A stretch of 64,000 bases of DNA from JALNZF01 sp964447405 (GCA_964447405.1 CAYUSP010000003.1:124001-188000), one strand, 5' to 3'; counted from the first letter of the stretch, positions 1 through 8,920 are shown. Notes: generated by a model from the letters alone, not told the origin. A program made the numbers and translations.

Positions 1-1
1 C

Positions 2-1183
2 AGCGCAACGAAGTCCATAATCCTGCTTTTCTGCATCATTTTCATCGTAATACCGGCGTTCCCCGCTTTGGCAGCAGAGGAATCCCGCACAGTTACCGCG
101 GAAGGTGTTGCAGCGATTCAGGGTGGGGCACGTGATATCGCCCGTGATACAGCGTTGGAAGACGCCCAGAAGCGCGCGGTGGAGCAGGCCATCGGCATCC
201 TGATCGATTCACAAACGCAGGTCGAAAACTATCAGTTGATCAGCGACAAGATCCTTTCGCAGACCAAGGGCTACATCAAGCGCTACAACATCACCAGCGA
301 AACAGCGGACAGCGGTTTGCTCCGGGTCCGCATTAATGCCGAGGTTGCTCTCGGCCAGTTGACCGACGATCTCACCGGCATCGGCATTCTGCTGGGGCGC
401 ATGCACAAGCCCAGGACCATGGTCATGGTAGCGGAACAGAATATCGGACACGGCATCTATGCATGGTGGATGGGGGCCCATGGTGAACAGACCGACATCA
501 GCGTGGTCGAGAACTCCTTCATGGATATATTTACGGAAAAAGGATTCGAGTTCATTGACCATCAGGTCGCGGTCAAAGAGATCAAAGTGACAGGCGCTTA
601 CCGTGTTGCGGATCTTTCGAATGCCCAGGCAAAAACACTCGGGGCCCAGGCTGAAGCGGAAGTGGTGATCATCGGCAAGGCCGTCGCGAAGCTGCAAGGT
701 GAGATCGGTGGAGGGATGAAGTCCGCGCAGGCGAATCTCACCGCCAGGGCGGTGCGCATCGATACCGGCCAGGTCATCGCCACGGCAACGACCCATGCTG
801 CGGCAGTGCATGTTTCCGATATCACCGCTGGTACCGAAGCGCTCAAGAAAGCGGCGAACCAGGCTGCCGAGGAAATGATGGGCAAAATACTTACCGTTTA
901 TGCCAGGGAAACGGGAGGTACTCGGTCCATCAATATTACATTAACCGGTCTTAACAAAACCCAGTTCGTCAAGTTCAAGGATGTGCTCCGAAACCAGGTG
1001 CGCGGCATCAAGGACCTGCATGAGCGGAGTTTCACCGGAACCACGGCCAAGATATCCGTTGATTCCAAGAACAGCGCCCAGCTTCTCTCAGACGAACTGC
1101 TGCAGCGGGACTTCGGCACGTTCACTGTTGATGTGGTCAGTTCCACTGCGAATGCACTTGAGCTGAAGATCATGCCGAAGTAG
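2..1183 (+). CDS. FlgT-like flagellar assembly / exported protein, 5' partial
   Basis: The reading frame is open to the left edge, so the true start lies outside the window. The first visible residues form a hydrophobic stretch ending ALA-AEES, a classical signal peptide with a predicted signal peptidase I site near base 74, so the mature protein is exported. The first ~90 mature residues (TVTAEGVAAIQ, then AVEQAIGILIDSQT and KGYIKRYN) match the N-terminal domain of flagellar assembly protein T, a periplasmic basal-body factor. The rest is an alternating alpha/beta protein I cannot assign further. It lies on the opposite strand to the next gene and ends at a shared terminator. A flagellar role would suit the pseudaminic acid genes downstream, but FlgT-type domains also occur in LPP20-like lipoproteins. 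Confidence 0.7.
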   Translation, partial: SATKSIILLFCIIFIVIPAFPALAAEESRTVTAEGVAAIQGGARDIARDTALEDAQKRAVEQAIGILIDSQTQVENYQLISDKILSQTKGYIKRYNITSETADSGLLRVRINAEVALGQLTDDLTGIGILLGRMHKPRTMVMVAEQNIGHGIYAWWMGAHGEQTDISVVENSFMDIFTEKGFEFIDHQVAVKEIKVTGAYRVADLSNAQAKTLGAQAEAEVVIIGKAVAKLQGEIGGGMKSAQANLTARAVRIDTGQVIATATTHAAAVHVSDITAGTEALKKAANQAAEEMMGKILTVYARETGGTRSINITLTGLNKTQFVKFKDVLRNQVRGIKDLHERSFTGTTAKISVDSKNSAQLLSDELLQRDFGTFTVDVVSSTANALELKIMPK

Positions 1184-1201
1184 TTTATTGTTAATCGATG
1201 C

Positions 1202-1240
1202 AAAAAAAATCCCTGCATGTTCCTGTGCAGGGATTTTTTT
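1202..1240. terminator. Bidirectional intrinsic terminator
   Basis: An A-run, a stem TCCCTGCA / TGCAGGGA with a 6-7 nt loop, and a T-run. Because A and T runs flank the stem on both sides it can terminate both the FlgT-like gene from the left and the convergent membrane-protein gene from the right, whose stop codon begins 2 nt away. Confidence 0.9.
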
Positions 1241-1241
1241 G

Positions 1242-2615
1242 TCAGGAGTCAGACCTCCCGCTTGCATTTTCTAAAGACACTTCCGTCACAAACAAAAGTC
1301 CTCCAGTAATTGTCAACATCGGAATGACAATAAGCATCGTGCGGTTTATCGTCGTGCCGTTCAAAAGCCATGCGATATTCGACGTAAAAAGAAACACGAA
1401 CAAGATTGCAGCAAGAGCTAAAACTGAGGGGATAAGAAAGAACCGCGCATCGGGCCTGAGAGCTGTTCTCCCTTTCCAAAGAAAGAGAAATAGAATCCCG
1501 AACCAGAACAAATTGTGGCTTCTGTAGACAAAAAGGTTCTTTAGCAGCGGTATCAGGCCTTCGGGATGGAAAGAAACAGCAGAGCCATTGACGCCAAAAA
1601 CAGCGATGAGCGCGTTCAGCGCCTGCGAATCCTTCAGCCATAGCACGACAAGAGCTGAAGACAGGATAAACAGCCCCATACTGCCAAGGGTGTCTTTCCA
1701 AGTTTGGCGCGCTGTTAACAAGTAGGATAGCAGTGCGATAAAGAGAGCCGGGAACACGATTGCAATGCCTTCGAGCTTGGAAAACATCGCCGTTGACAGA
1801 AGAATTCCCGAATAGATAAGAAGCCGGTAGCGTCCGGTTTTTTGCCAATAAAAAAGCATTATGGTAGCAGCGAGAAAGAAGTAGCCAACAGCAAGGTCGG
1901 CGTATCCACTCACCACATTATAAATGAGTACGGGGATTCCCGTCAGAATTGCGGTGAAAAGCAATGCTCGCATACTGCCGATCATTTTCCTGAGAAACTC
2001 ATATGCCATTGTGATGAGACAGAGAAAGACCACAAAGGAATGGAGATTCACGAAAGTCTCATCCCATTGCCCGACCACGAACGCTATCCATGCCCTCATG
2101 ATAGGCAGGTGAAGAGGATAATGGGGAAACGGTCCCTGAAAGATCCTTTCTCCATTTATGGTTACATCCGCTGCGCTTGAATAGTATATGATCTTGGCTT
2201 TGTAATTCCAGGTGGTATAGGCATCATCAAACAGAACAGGACCGGAGCAAATCATGAAAAGAATGAATATGATTTTCCAGACTATTAGCGCGACGAGAAG
2301 GGTACTGATGATCTTTTGACCGGATGACAGGTCCGCGAAGGGGGAACTGGAAAACAAGGGACGCGACTTCAGCAGTTCCTTCCGTCGGTACAATCCGACA
2401 CAAATAAAAGGAACGAAGAAGGGAAGAATCGACAGAGCACTAATAGGAATATCTAAGCGCAATAGACCAAACAGATAGAATGAGAGAAGGCCGGTACCAA
2501 GGGAGAAGGATACAATCAACCTTTCGGAAGGAGAGAGAGACTCCTCCCTGGCTACCAGGACGTACCCTGCTGCGGTCGGAAGAAGCATGCTGATCAGAAA
2601 AGACAAACTATTCAT
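1242..2615 (-). CDS. Polytopic membrane protein, GT-C glycosyltransferase-like
   Basis: A 457-residue protein with about ten hydrophobic segments. A conserved-looking acidic loop (VLFDDAYTTWNYKAK) lies after the early membrane segments, as in GT-C enzymes of the PMT/ArnT/GT39 type, which use lipid-phosphate sugars and place an Asp pair in the first extracytoplasmic loop. Later loops are rich in aromatics (HYPLHLP). I chose the ATG at 2615 because it overlaps the upstream stop as ATGA, which implies translational coupling; a TTG 33 nt upstream is the alternative. The partner gene is an exported protein of unknown function. The sugar and acceptor cannot be told, and general permease-like membrane proteins are an alternative. 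Confidence 0.6.
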   Translation of the reverse strand: MNSLSFLISMLLPTAAGYVLVAREESLSPSERLIVSFSLGTGLLSFYLFGLLRLDIPISALSILPFFVPFICVGLYRRKELLKSRPLFSSSPFADLSSGQKIISTLLVALIVWKIIFILFMICSGPVLFDDAYTTWNYKAKIIYYSSAADVTINGERIFQGPFPHYPLHLPIMRAWIAFVVGQWDETFVNLHSFVVFLCLITMAYEFLRKMIGSMRALLFTAILTGIPVLIYNVVSGYADLAVGYFFLAATIMLFYWQKTGRYRLLIYSGILLSTAMFSKLEGIAIVFPALFIALLSYLLTARQTWKDTLGSMGLFILSSALVVLWLKDSQALNALIAVFGVNGSAVSFHPEGLIPLLKNLFVYRSHNLFWFGILFLFLWKGRTALRPDARFFLIPSVLALAAILFVFLFTSNIAWLLNGTTINRTMLIVIPMLTITGGLLFVTEVSLENASGRSDS

Positions 2616-3700
2616 CAGATTGGATCCAAATAGAGAAAAGATCGCCAACCGAACGCAAACCCCTTTCCACCGGTAAGAAATATCTTATCATTTAAATAGA
2701 GCGTATTTTCTTCGAGACGAAGATTGCGGATCGCCGAGAATACATTCACAGCCCCCAATTCATCTTCGTTATGTTCGATTTTCATCGGATAAAGAAGATA
2801 CCTCATATAAGCATATCTCGTTTCATCACCAGCAAAGTGAACCGGACGTTTTTCACTCTGCACCGTCTTTCGAATAAAGTCTGAGAATGCGACCAGATTG
2901 TCCCGGTTATGGTATGTTTTGCCAGAGGGGTCTGCCAAGAGATAATCTTCAACGTATGCCTTCATGATCGCCGCTTCCTCGAAAGCCTCCCTGACATCAA
3001 GTCCAAAATAAACCGATAGAATAAAGATCCCGGCTAAAGCCAGCGCGCCTCTTTTCTTATGCATGGCATACCAACCCGTGATGCTGACACCGAATATGAT
3101 GACAACCATATACAACAGCAGATTTACTGAATGTCCGTATGCGGTGAATGGCAACAGGAGATTCACATTGAAACCGGTCAGTCCCTGCATTATAAAAAAC
3201 TCTGAGAAGGAAGGTCCCGCGACGGTAATACCCGTGAGTTCGACTGACTCAACTTGCTTGAATTCCAATACCACTTTGTCGATGGGGGCTTTGTTCACAT
3301 TGCTCCCGCTCATCTCAAAAATGCATTCCTTCCAGCTTTTTCCGGTTACAAGCTTACGTTCCTGAACCGCAACGACTGCGCCGCGAGACAGAAACACACA
3401 GGTAGCTGAAGCACCAATTGTCATTGTTCGATAGCGCATCCTCACTTGAGAAGCGTTCTGCACAATTTCCCCGGAAAATGACAAGGAAAAATCCTGCAGG
3501 CCTGGTTGGGCAGAAATTATAACCCCCTGCTCAGTCGGTTGAAGGGACATGACATGAGCATCATTCCACCCTTTAAGACCATCAGGTTCATTTATTACAT
3601 GCCCTGCGGCAGGTAATGCGGGTAAAAGCATACACAAGCAGATCAGTGGGAGTATTACTTTGTTACCAAAACCAGCCATATCAAGTTCACGATCTTTCAT
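2615..3700 (-). CDS. Exported, membrane-anchored protein of unknown function
   Basis: I do not recognise a family. The 361-residue product starts with a probable signal peptide (KVILPLICLCMLLPALPAAG). A beta-rich stretch of roughly residues 35-165 (VRMRYRTMTIGASATCVFL, VVLEFKQVESVEL) looks like a carbohydrate-binding jelly-roll-like domain. Two membrane segments lie near residues 190-235, followed by a cytoplasmic or periplasmic C-terminal region of about 125 residues. The gene is translationally coupled (ATGA overlap) to the GT-C-like gene downstream, so the two products probably work together. An internal ATG seven codons in is an alternative start; neither has a good ribosome binding site. 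Confidence 0.55.
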   Translation of the reverse strand: MKDRELDMAGFGNKVILPLICLCMLLPALPAAGHVINEPDGLKGWNDAHVMSLQPTEQGVIISAQPGLQDFSLSFSGEIVQNASQVRMRYRTMTIGASATCVFLSRGAVVAVQERKLVTGKSWKECIFEMSGSNVNKAPIDKVVLEFKQVESVELTGITVAGPSFSEFFIMQGLTGFNVNLLLPFTAYGHSVNLLLYMVVIIFGVSITGWYAMHKKRGALALAGIFILSVYFGLDVREAFEEAAIMKAYVEDYLLADPSGKTYHNRDNLVAFSDFIRKTVQSEKRPVHFAGDETRYAYMRYLLYPMKIEHNEDELGAVNVFSAIRNLRLEENTLYLNDKIFLTGGKGFAFGWRSFLYLDPI

Positions 3701-3824
3701 TGCAAAGGGATGTATGAATTAACAAATGATGCCCAATAAAATCTGAAGATTTCGGCTGAATAGCGCACACGGTAAAACGAGTGAAAACTGTTAGCCTCTG
3801 TTTTCTGTTTTCTGTCTTCTTCCC

Positions 3825-4724
3825 CTACCCCATTCCCACCATACGCTTTGCAGAAATCACCGTGTTCTTGAGCAGGATCGCGATGGTAACCGGACCGACA
3901 CCGCCGGGTACCGGGGTTATTAGTGATGCTTTACGCGACACCGGTTCAAAATCAACATCTCCCACTGTTATGCCATTGGGCAGGACGTTGATGCCGATGT
4001 CCACCACAACAGCACCGACCTTCACCATGCTCTCATTGATTAAGCCCGGCCTGCCTGTTGCGGTGCAGAGGATATCAGCCTGACGCGTCTCAGCGCCAAG
4101 GTCACTGGTCTCACGGTGACATACAGTAACGGTCGCCTCCTTGACCAGCAGCATCATGGCCAATGGTTTGCCCACTGCAAGACTCTTTCCCACAATAACC
4201 GCCTTTTTCCCTTTTGGATTGATCCCGTAGTGCTCGAGCAGCCGCATTACGCCATAGGGTGTGCAGGGCAGGAACGTGGACCGGACTGCTAGGGTAGGGT
4301 CTGGTTCGAAAAGCTGGGCAGTGGATTCATCCGCGGACAACCGTCCTACCGAGATGGCCCCCTGTCCGTCCACGTCCTTTTCCGGAGCTATTGCGTTGAC
4401 TACTTTCCGCGTGTCAATGTGGCGCGGCAATGGCATGAAGACCAATATTCCATTGGCTCGCTCATCATTGTTGAGGTTCTTGATGAGGTTCAATATCTCA
4501 TTCAGTGAGGCTGTCGCCGGCAGTTTATGGTTGAAGATCTCGATCCCGGCGCGTGCTGCCGCGTTCTGGATCGCCTGATCATACATGTGCGAAGACTTGT
4601 CTTCGCCGACCAGAATAAGCGCGAGACCGGCGCGGATTCCCTGCTGGGCTATACGGGCTGTCTCCTCCCTGACTGTTGCGATGATCTTGGCGGAAAAACC
4701 ATCACCCCTCATGAACTGTGCCAT
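3825..4724 (-). CDS. folD: Atypical FolD: methylene-THF dehydrogenase/cyclohydrolase family
   Basis: FolD converts 5,10-methylene-THF to 10-formyl-THF in two NADP-dependent steps. The family signatures are clear: LALILVGEDKSSHMY at residues 34-48, DVDG, PCTPYG, the nucleotide-binding VGKSLAVGKPLAMMLL, and TPVPGGVGPVT near the C-terminus. The length of 299 aa is slightly above the usual ~285. Two key residues are changed. The lysine of the YxxxK motif (Lys56 in E. coli) is Ile52 here, and the Gln of the VQLPLP motif is Phe96 (VFMPLP). Both are needed for cyclohydrolase chemistry in characterised enzymes, so this may be dehydrogenase-only or act on another pterin. The ATG has a GGAGG site 4 nt upstream. 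It follows glpD in a minus-strand run. Confidence 0.85.
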   Translation of the reverse strand: MAQFMRGDGFSAKIIATVREETARIAQQGIRAGLALILVGEDKSSHMYDQAIQNAAARAGIEIFNHKLPATASLNEILNLIKNLNNDERANGILVFMPLPRHIDTRKVVNAIAPEKDVDGQGAISVGRLSADESTAQLFEPDPTLAVRSTFLPCTPYGVMRLLEHYGINPKGKKAVIVGKSLAVGKPLAMMLLVKEATVTVCHRETSDLGAETRQADILCTATGRPGLINESMVKVGAVVVDIGINVLPNGITVGDVDFEPVSRKASLITPVPGGVGPVTIAILLKNTVISAKRMVGMG

Positions 4725-4782
4725 GCATCCTCCTGACAGCCCTTGTAAAATGTGGGCTCAACCGCGAGACGTGATGCAGAGA

Positions 4783-6378
4783 TCATACTTTCAGGCATTC
4801 CATCTCCCTGCATAGAATTCTTTTGAACTGTTCGATCTGGACCTGTTTCTCCTCCCTGTTCCACTTGAGTGCTTCACCGGCAATCTCTGCAATGTTGTCA
4901 ATCTGGTGCGCTCCTCGCGAGGCGGTGATGCCGAGATGCATTCTGCGGAGAACAACATCAGCAAGTGTTCTGGCCCCTTCCTCTGTAATACTATACAGGA
5001 CCTGCGCATACAGATCGCGGCTCTCAGGCGAGATCGTGCTGGCGAGCAAGGTTGATTCTTTCGCCATGTCCAGAACCTTTCTTGTACGGGAGCCATAAAA
5101 ACTGATCAGATGACGAACCGTTTCGGCCGCCATACCGTAAGCTGTCGACAACTCAGGCACCGCGTCCTTCAAATAGCTGTCGTACTCAGCGGGCAGTCCG
5201 CCTGCCAGGTTTATCGTGTCCGTCATACAACGCGCCCGGTTTCCGATCACTCTGCATGCCGCGTCCACAACGTCCTTCGCCATGTTGCGGTAGGTGGTCA
5301 GCTTTCCACCAGCGATGGTAATGATCCGGCCATGCCGGCCTTCAGGAATGACACGGTGCTTCCGGGAGATTTTGGATTCCCTTGTGCCAGAAAACGCGAG
5401 CGGCCGTATGCCCGCATAACTGTAGAGAATCGCGTCCCTTGTCAGGCGAAGCTTCGGCAGAATGCGCCTGCTTTCCTCGAGCAGATACTCCACTTCATTA
5501 TATTCCGCGTGAACCTCGTCCAGGTTGCCATCGTACCGTGTATCCGTGGTGCCGATGAGCGAGTACCCGCTGAATGGGATAATAAAAAACATCCTTCCGT
5601 CTCGCGAGGTTATGAACAGCGCCTGATCAGTAAGCTTCGGGAGCACCAGATGAATGCCTTTTGTCGGAGAAATGATTGTATTTCCATCGATGCTCCCTGA
5701 ACGCCGAACCGAGTCTATCCAGGGCCCGGCTGCATTGATCAGCACCCGGGAGCGGAACGTAGCCGTGGTCCCCGCGAGGATGTCCCTTGTTGTAATGGTC
5801 AGACTGTCCTCATGTTCCTCAATCTTCTCAGCTCGCACATAATTCAGGACTCTGGCCCCCGCTTCACGGGCTGAGATGATATTCTCCATGACCAGACGCT
5901 CGGGCATCAGTATCTGGTGGTCGTAGAACAACGCGCTGCCGATCAATCCATCAGAATTGAGCCGCGGTTCGCATTCCAGTGTCTTGTCCCTGCCAGAGGT
6001 GAAATAATGAGGGATGTCCTTCTCGTGGGATAACAGGTCATAGAGATGGATTCCGATCGACATAACAGCTCTACCATGGGGATCTTCATTGTAGATGGGA
6101 ATGAGAATCGGCATGGGATGGATCAGGTAGGGCGCCTGCTTCCGGAGAATGGCGCGTTCCCGCAGTGACTCAGCCACCAGGTCCATCTCGAAATTGGCTA
6201 GATAGCGAAGGCCACCGTGGATCAGTCGGGTAGACTTGGAGGTAACCCCTGAAGCGAAGTCGCCCTTTTCAAGCAGCAGGCATGACAGGCCGCGCAGGGC
6301 CGCGTCCCGCGCTGCCCCCGCACCGGTGATACCGCCGCCGATGACGATGACATCATATACATTGGCATCATCAGCCAC
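4783..6378 (-). CDS. glpD: Aerobic glycerol-3-phosphate dehydrogenase (FAD)
   Basis: GlpD is a membrane-associated flavoprotein that oxidises sn-glycerol-3-phosphate to dihydroxyacetone phosphate and passes electrons to quinone. An FAD dinucleotide-binding motif, VIGGGITGAGAARDA, sits near the N-terminus, followed by the family signature SKSTRLIHGGLRYL. The C-terminal region carries the DAO_C helical domain. Length is 531 aa, normal for the family. I prefer the GTG at 6378 over an upstream TTG because a GGAG site lies 6-7 nt ahead of it and it removes a non-homologous N-terminal extension. The start overlaps the end of the phosphodiesterase gene by 8 nt, so the two are coupled; that enzyme supplies its substrate. 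Confidence 0.95.
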   Translation of the reverse strand: MADDANVYDVIVIGGGITGAGAARDAALRGLSCLLLEKGDFASGVTSKSTRLIHGGLRYLANFEMDLVAESLRERAILRKQAPYLIHPMPILIPIYNEDPHGRAVMSIGIHLYDLLSHEKDIPHYFTSGRDKTLECEPRLNSDGLIGSALFYDHQILMPERLVMENIISAREAGARVLNYVRAEKIEEHEDSLTITTRDILAGTTATFRSRVLINAAGPWIDSVRRSGSIDGNTIISPTKGIHLVLPKLTDQALFITSRDGRMFFIIPFSGYSLIGTTDTRYDGNLDEVHAEYNEVEYLLEESRRILPKLRLTRDAILYSYAGIRPLAFSGTRESKISRKHRVIPEGRHGRIITIAGGKLTTYRNMAKDVVDAACRVIGNRARCMTDTINLAGGLPAEYDSYLKDAVPELSTAYGMAAETVRHLISFYGSRTRKVLDMAKESTLLASTISPESRDLYAQVLYSITEEGARTLADVVLRRMHLGITASRGAHQIDNIAEIAGEALKWNREEKQVQIEQFKRILCREMECLKV

Positions 6379-7081
6379 GGGTAACTCCAAAACCAGCATC
6401 CACAACTCGCCTTAAAACCGCTGGCTTGTTCGAATAAATCCCGTCAACACCCCATTGCAGTAACATTCGCATTTCCGCTTCCTCATCCACGGTCCATACA
6501 TAAACCTGAATCCCCTGCTCATGCAATGCGTTAATAAGCTTTTCGGTCGCTGTTTTTTTCCTGAGGCTGATGAACGTATAACCTTGTTTTCGATAGGCTG
6601 CCGCACGTCGCGCAGTAAAAGCATCGAAGATCATGGAAACCGGTAACTCGGGAGACTCGCTGTGGACAGCAAGCACTTCCTCCTCCTTGAAGGATGACAC
6701 GAGGACCCTGCCCTGATATCCGGACGACCGAAGATGCCGCGCAATCAATATTCCCGCACCAGCGCTCTTGACCTCCAGATTCAGGCTGCATTTGCCCCGG
6801 ACAAGTGCCAGCAGGTCAGCCAGGGTCGGAATACGTTCGCCGTTGCTGAGCCTGATCAGATCAATCATGCCTGCCATGGAACGTTCGATATCGCAGTTCC
6901 TGTCCGCGGTCCTGCCCGTCATCCGGTCATGCATGATATAAAGCCCGTTGTCCCTGCTTCTGCGAACATCGACTTCAATCATGTCCACGTTTACTGATAA
7001 GGCATGGATTATCGCATCAAGGGAATTTTCGAGGGCAAGGGAGGAATCTCCGCGATGGGCGATCACTAGTGGTTTGGTCAT
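6371..7081 (-). CDS. Glycerophosphodiester phosphodiesterase
   Basis: Hydrolyses deacylated phospholipids (glycerophosphodiesters) to glycerol-3-phosphate and an alcohol. The TIM-barrel GDPD signature is complete: AHRGDSSLALENS near the N-terminus (catalytic His and Glu), EVDVRRSRDNGLYIMHD with the second His, and LNLEVK with a metal-binding Glu. The C-terminal VWTVDEE and GVDGIYSNKP are also typical. I chose the ATG at 7081 because it places the HRGD motif at the usual distance from the N-terminus; the frame stays open to 7129. No secretion signal is seen, so it is probably cytoplasmic. A TATAAT sequence lies only about 8 nt upstream of this ATG, so a near-leaderless transcript is possible in addition to read-through from the patatin gene. 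Confidence 0.92.
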   Translation of the reverse strand: MTKPLVIAHRGDSSLALENSLDAIIHALSVNVDMIEVDVRRSRDNGLYIMHDRMTGRTADRNCDIERSMAGMIDLIRLSNGERIPTLADLLALVRGKCSLNLEVKSAGAGILIARHLRSSGYQGRVLVSSFKEEEVLAVHSESPELPVSMIFDAFTARRAAAYRKQGYTFISLRKKTATEKLINALHEQGIQVYVWTVDEEAEMRMLLQWGVDGIYSNKPAVLRRVVDAGFGVTRG

Positions 7082-7167
7082 GAAGGAATTATACCAGATG
7101 GATACTGCATGTCCGCTCTGCATCGCCACGCTCGCGCAGCATGCCGGTCTATCGCCTCATCCCGGAC

Positions 7168-8124
7168 TTAGGGCTTCTCACCAATGACCCTATCCATGAT
7201 CCTGTCCCTGATCGTTTTGATCTGATCGACAAGGTTCCGGCGCGGGATGACCGCGCGGTGAATGACGGTGCGGACTTCAATGAGCTTTTCCAGCGCCGCT
7301 GTTTCACCTTGCTTCATTAGTTCCTTCGGCTTGCTGAAATCCGCCCAATGAGTGTCACCCACCCGGGGATGAATGATAATATCGGCTTCTCTGCACAGGA
7401 TCTCGTTCAGGTAAATCCTTGTCACCGCATCAGCGCGCAGAACAACGTCGAGCCCGGACTTTTCTTCAAAGGTCGAGACATCGCTTGAAACGTCAACCGC
7501 GATGACGATATCCGCGCCCATGTCCCAGGCGCAGAGAACTGGTACGCGCTCGACCCACCCGCCGTCTACCAGCAGCATGCCGTCATCCTCCACAGGCGGG
7601 AATATCCCCGGTAGAGCGCAGCTCGCACTGAGTGCGGTGCGCAGACTTCCCGTGGAATAGCGGATACGTCTGCCGTTCCGGATATCCGTGGCAACGCAAC
7701 TGAACGGTATCTTCGTTTCCTCAATGGAGATATCGGGTATAAGCGGGTAAATCAGCTCCTGATATTCTTGTTCATCGATAAAGGATGATTTGGTCGCTGT
7801 AACGCCCCAGAAATAGCCCTTGCGAAGGAGAAACGCCATGTCACTGAAGAATCCGTGGTTGTGGTTGTTCGGCTGCTCCAGTTTTCGGATGAACTCAAGG
7901 CGTGTCTTTCTGGAACGGAAACTGCGGAGAAACTGGTCAACACGGCCTATCCAGTATTCAGCGTCCGGCTGGGATGCATACAGTCCGCCTATAAAAGCCC
8001 CGAGACTGGTTCCGGAGATCATATGAATCGGGACCTTGGCGTCCTCAAATACCTTGAGTACACCGAGGTGTGCCAGGCCTCTTGCTGCGCCTCCGCCCAG
8101 GGCAAGGCATATTTTGGGTTCCAT
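7168..8124 (-). CDS. Patatin-like phospholipase, RssA/NTE type
   Basis: A serine lipid acyl hydrolase of 318 aa. The oxyanion-hole motif GGGAARG is at residues 10-16, the nucleophile elbow GTSLG at 38-42, and the catalytic Asp in DGG (LLVDGGWVERVPV). There is no signal peptide, as in the cytoplasmic RssA/YchK group. The ATG has a GGAG site about 9 nt upstream and a good promoter further up. As the first gene ahead of a glycerophosphodiesterase and GlpD, it could supply deacylated lipids to that route. The substrate is inferred from context only. Confidence 0.9.
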   Translation of the reverse strand: MEPKICLALGGGAARGLAHLGVLKVFEDAKVPIHMISGTSLGAFIGGLYASQPDAEYWIGRVDQFLRSFRSRKTRLEFIRKLEQPNNHNHGFFSDMAFLLRKGYFWGVTATKSSFIDEQEYQELIYPLIPDISIEETKIPFSCVATDIRNGRRIRYSTGSLRTALSASCALPGIFPPVEDDGMLLVDGGWVERVPVLCAWDMGADIVIAVDVSSDVSTFEEKSGLDVVLRADAVTRIYLNEILCREADIIIHPRVGDTHWADFSKPKELMKQGETAALEKLIEVRTVIHRAVIPRRNLVDQIKTIRDRIMDRVIGEKP

Positions 8125-8169
8125 CAGAGAGATCTCCTGTTCACAGAAATCCTGTGTGCAACTGTGGGC

Positions 8170-8198
8170 ATCATAGCATCAGAATGAGATGGTGTAAA
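8170..8198 (-). promoter_or_regulatory. Sigma70-like promoter of the patatin-GDPD-glpD run
   Basis: On the minus strand, TTTACA (8198-8193) and TATGAT (8175-8170) are separated by 17 nt and lie about 45 nt upstream of the patatin ATG. This is the best promoter match in the 8125-8302 intergenic region for the leftward genes. Confidence 0.6.
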
Positions 8199-8266
8199 GA
8201 TTTATCAGAGTCATCGATGCATGATGGCTAAGGCTGATTCAAGGCAAATTTACAGTAACTTACTGC

Positions 8267-8298
8267 TTGACAGGACACGCCTGAACATGGTATGTTCA
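8267..8298 (+). promoter_or_regulatory. Promoter with palindromic operator for the winged-helix regulator
   Basis: TTGACA at 8267-8272 and TATGTT at 8291-8296 are spaced 18 nt apart. A perfect inverted repeat, TGAACAT-GGT-ATGTTCA (8282-8298), covers the -10 box, as expected for an autorepressor site. The regulator ATG begins 5 nt after the palindrome, close to where transcription should start, so the message may be leaderless; no Shine-Dalgarno sequence is present. Confidence 0.65.
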
Positions 8299-8302
8299 AA
8301 AC

Positions 8303-8920
8303 ATGAACGTGGATCACGAGCGAACACCGTCGCCGGAAACAGAGCAGTACCGATCACTTCAGATCCTCCATGAATTGTCAAACAACGATTCGCTCACCCA
8401 ACGCGACCTGAGCAGCCGCCTCGGCATTGCCCTCGGGTTGGTAAACTCCTACATCAAAAACCTTGTAAAAAAAGGATATATCACGGTCAAAGCTATCCCG
8501 ACCAAACGGTATGCTTACTACCTCACGCCAACAGGCTTCTCCGAAAAGACCCGCCTCACCTATCATATGCTTCAGGATTACACCAATATCTACCGCCAGG
8601 CAAGAAAAAGCCTCCAAGCCCTCTTCGGAGACCTCCAGGAACAAGGCGTAAAAACCGTCGTATTTGCCGGTGCCGATGAAGTGGCCGAGATCGCCTACCT
8701 GACATTGCAGGAAACAGATCTGAAACTGGCAGGTGTCGTGGATATGGAGAATCCGGATGCTGCTTTTTTCGGAAACAAGATTTTACCGATACAGGCAATC
8801 GGACAGCTGAGCTGTGACCGCATCGTGGTGACATCCTATCTCAGACGTGACAAAATCTACCAGGAATTGATCAAAAACGGAATAGACAAGGAAACGATCA
8901 GAACCATCTCAACAATATAA
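8303..8920 (+). CDS. Winged-helix regulator with C-terminal Rossmann-like sensor domain
   Basis: Residues ~10-75 form a MarR/ArsR-like winged helix (ILHELSNNDSLTQRDLSSRLGIALGLVNSYIKNLVKKGYI, then a wing region). This resembles the small regulators often found at the head of exopolysaccharide loci. Residues ~110-205 are a second domain, with a glycine-rich strand-turn (KTVVFAGADEVAEIAYL) and alternating beta/alpha elements like a CoA-binding or sugar-sensing Rossmann fold. It is the first gene of the plus-strand glycan island and is preceded by a palindrome overlapping its own -10 box, so it is probably autoregulated and may control the island. The ligand is unknown. Confidence 0.75.
   Translation: MNVDHERTPSPETEQYRSLQILHELSNNDSLTQRDLSSRLGIALGLVNSYIKNLVKKGYITVKAIPTKRYAYYLTPTGFSEKTRLTYHMLQDYTNIYRQARKSLQALFGDLQEQGVKTVVFAGADEVAEIAYLTLQETDLKLAGVVDMENPDAAFFGNKILPIQAIGQLSCDRIVVTSYLRRDKIYQELIKNGIDKETIRTISTI

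Noticed and set aside
3701..3824. Possible regulatory element between folD and the next minus-strand gene
   Set aside because: Only a short run of CAGAAAA-type direct repeats and a weak 5-bp hairpin are present; nothing that supports a named feature.
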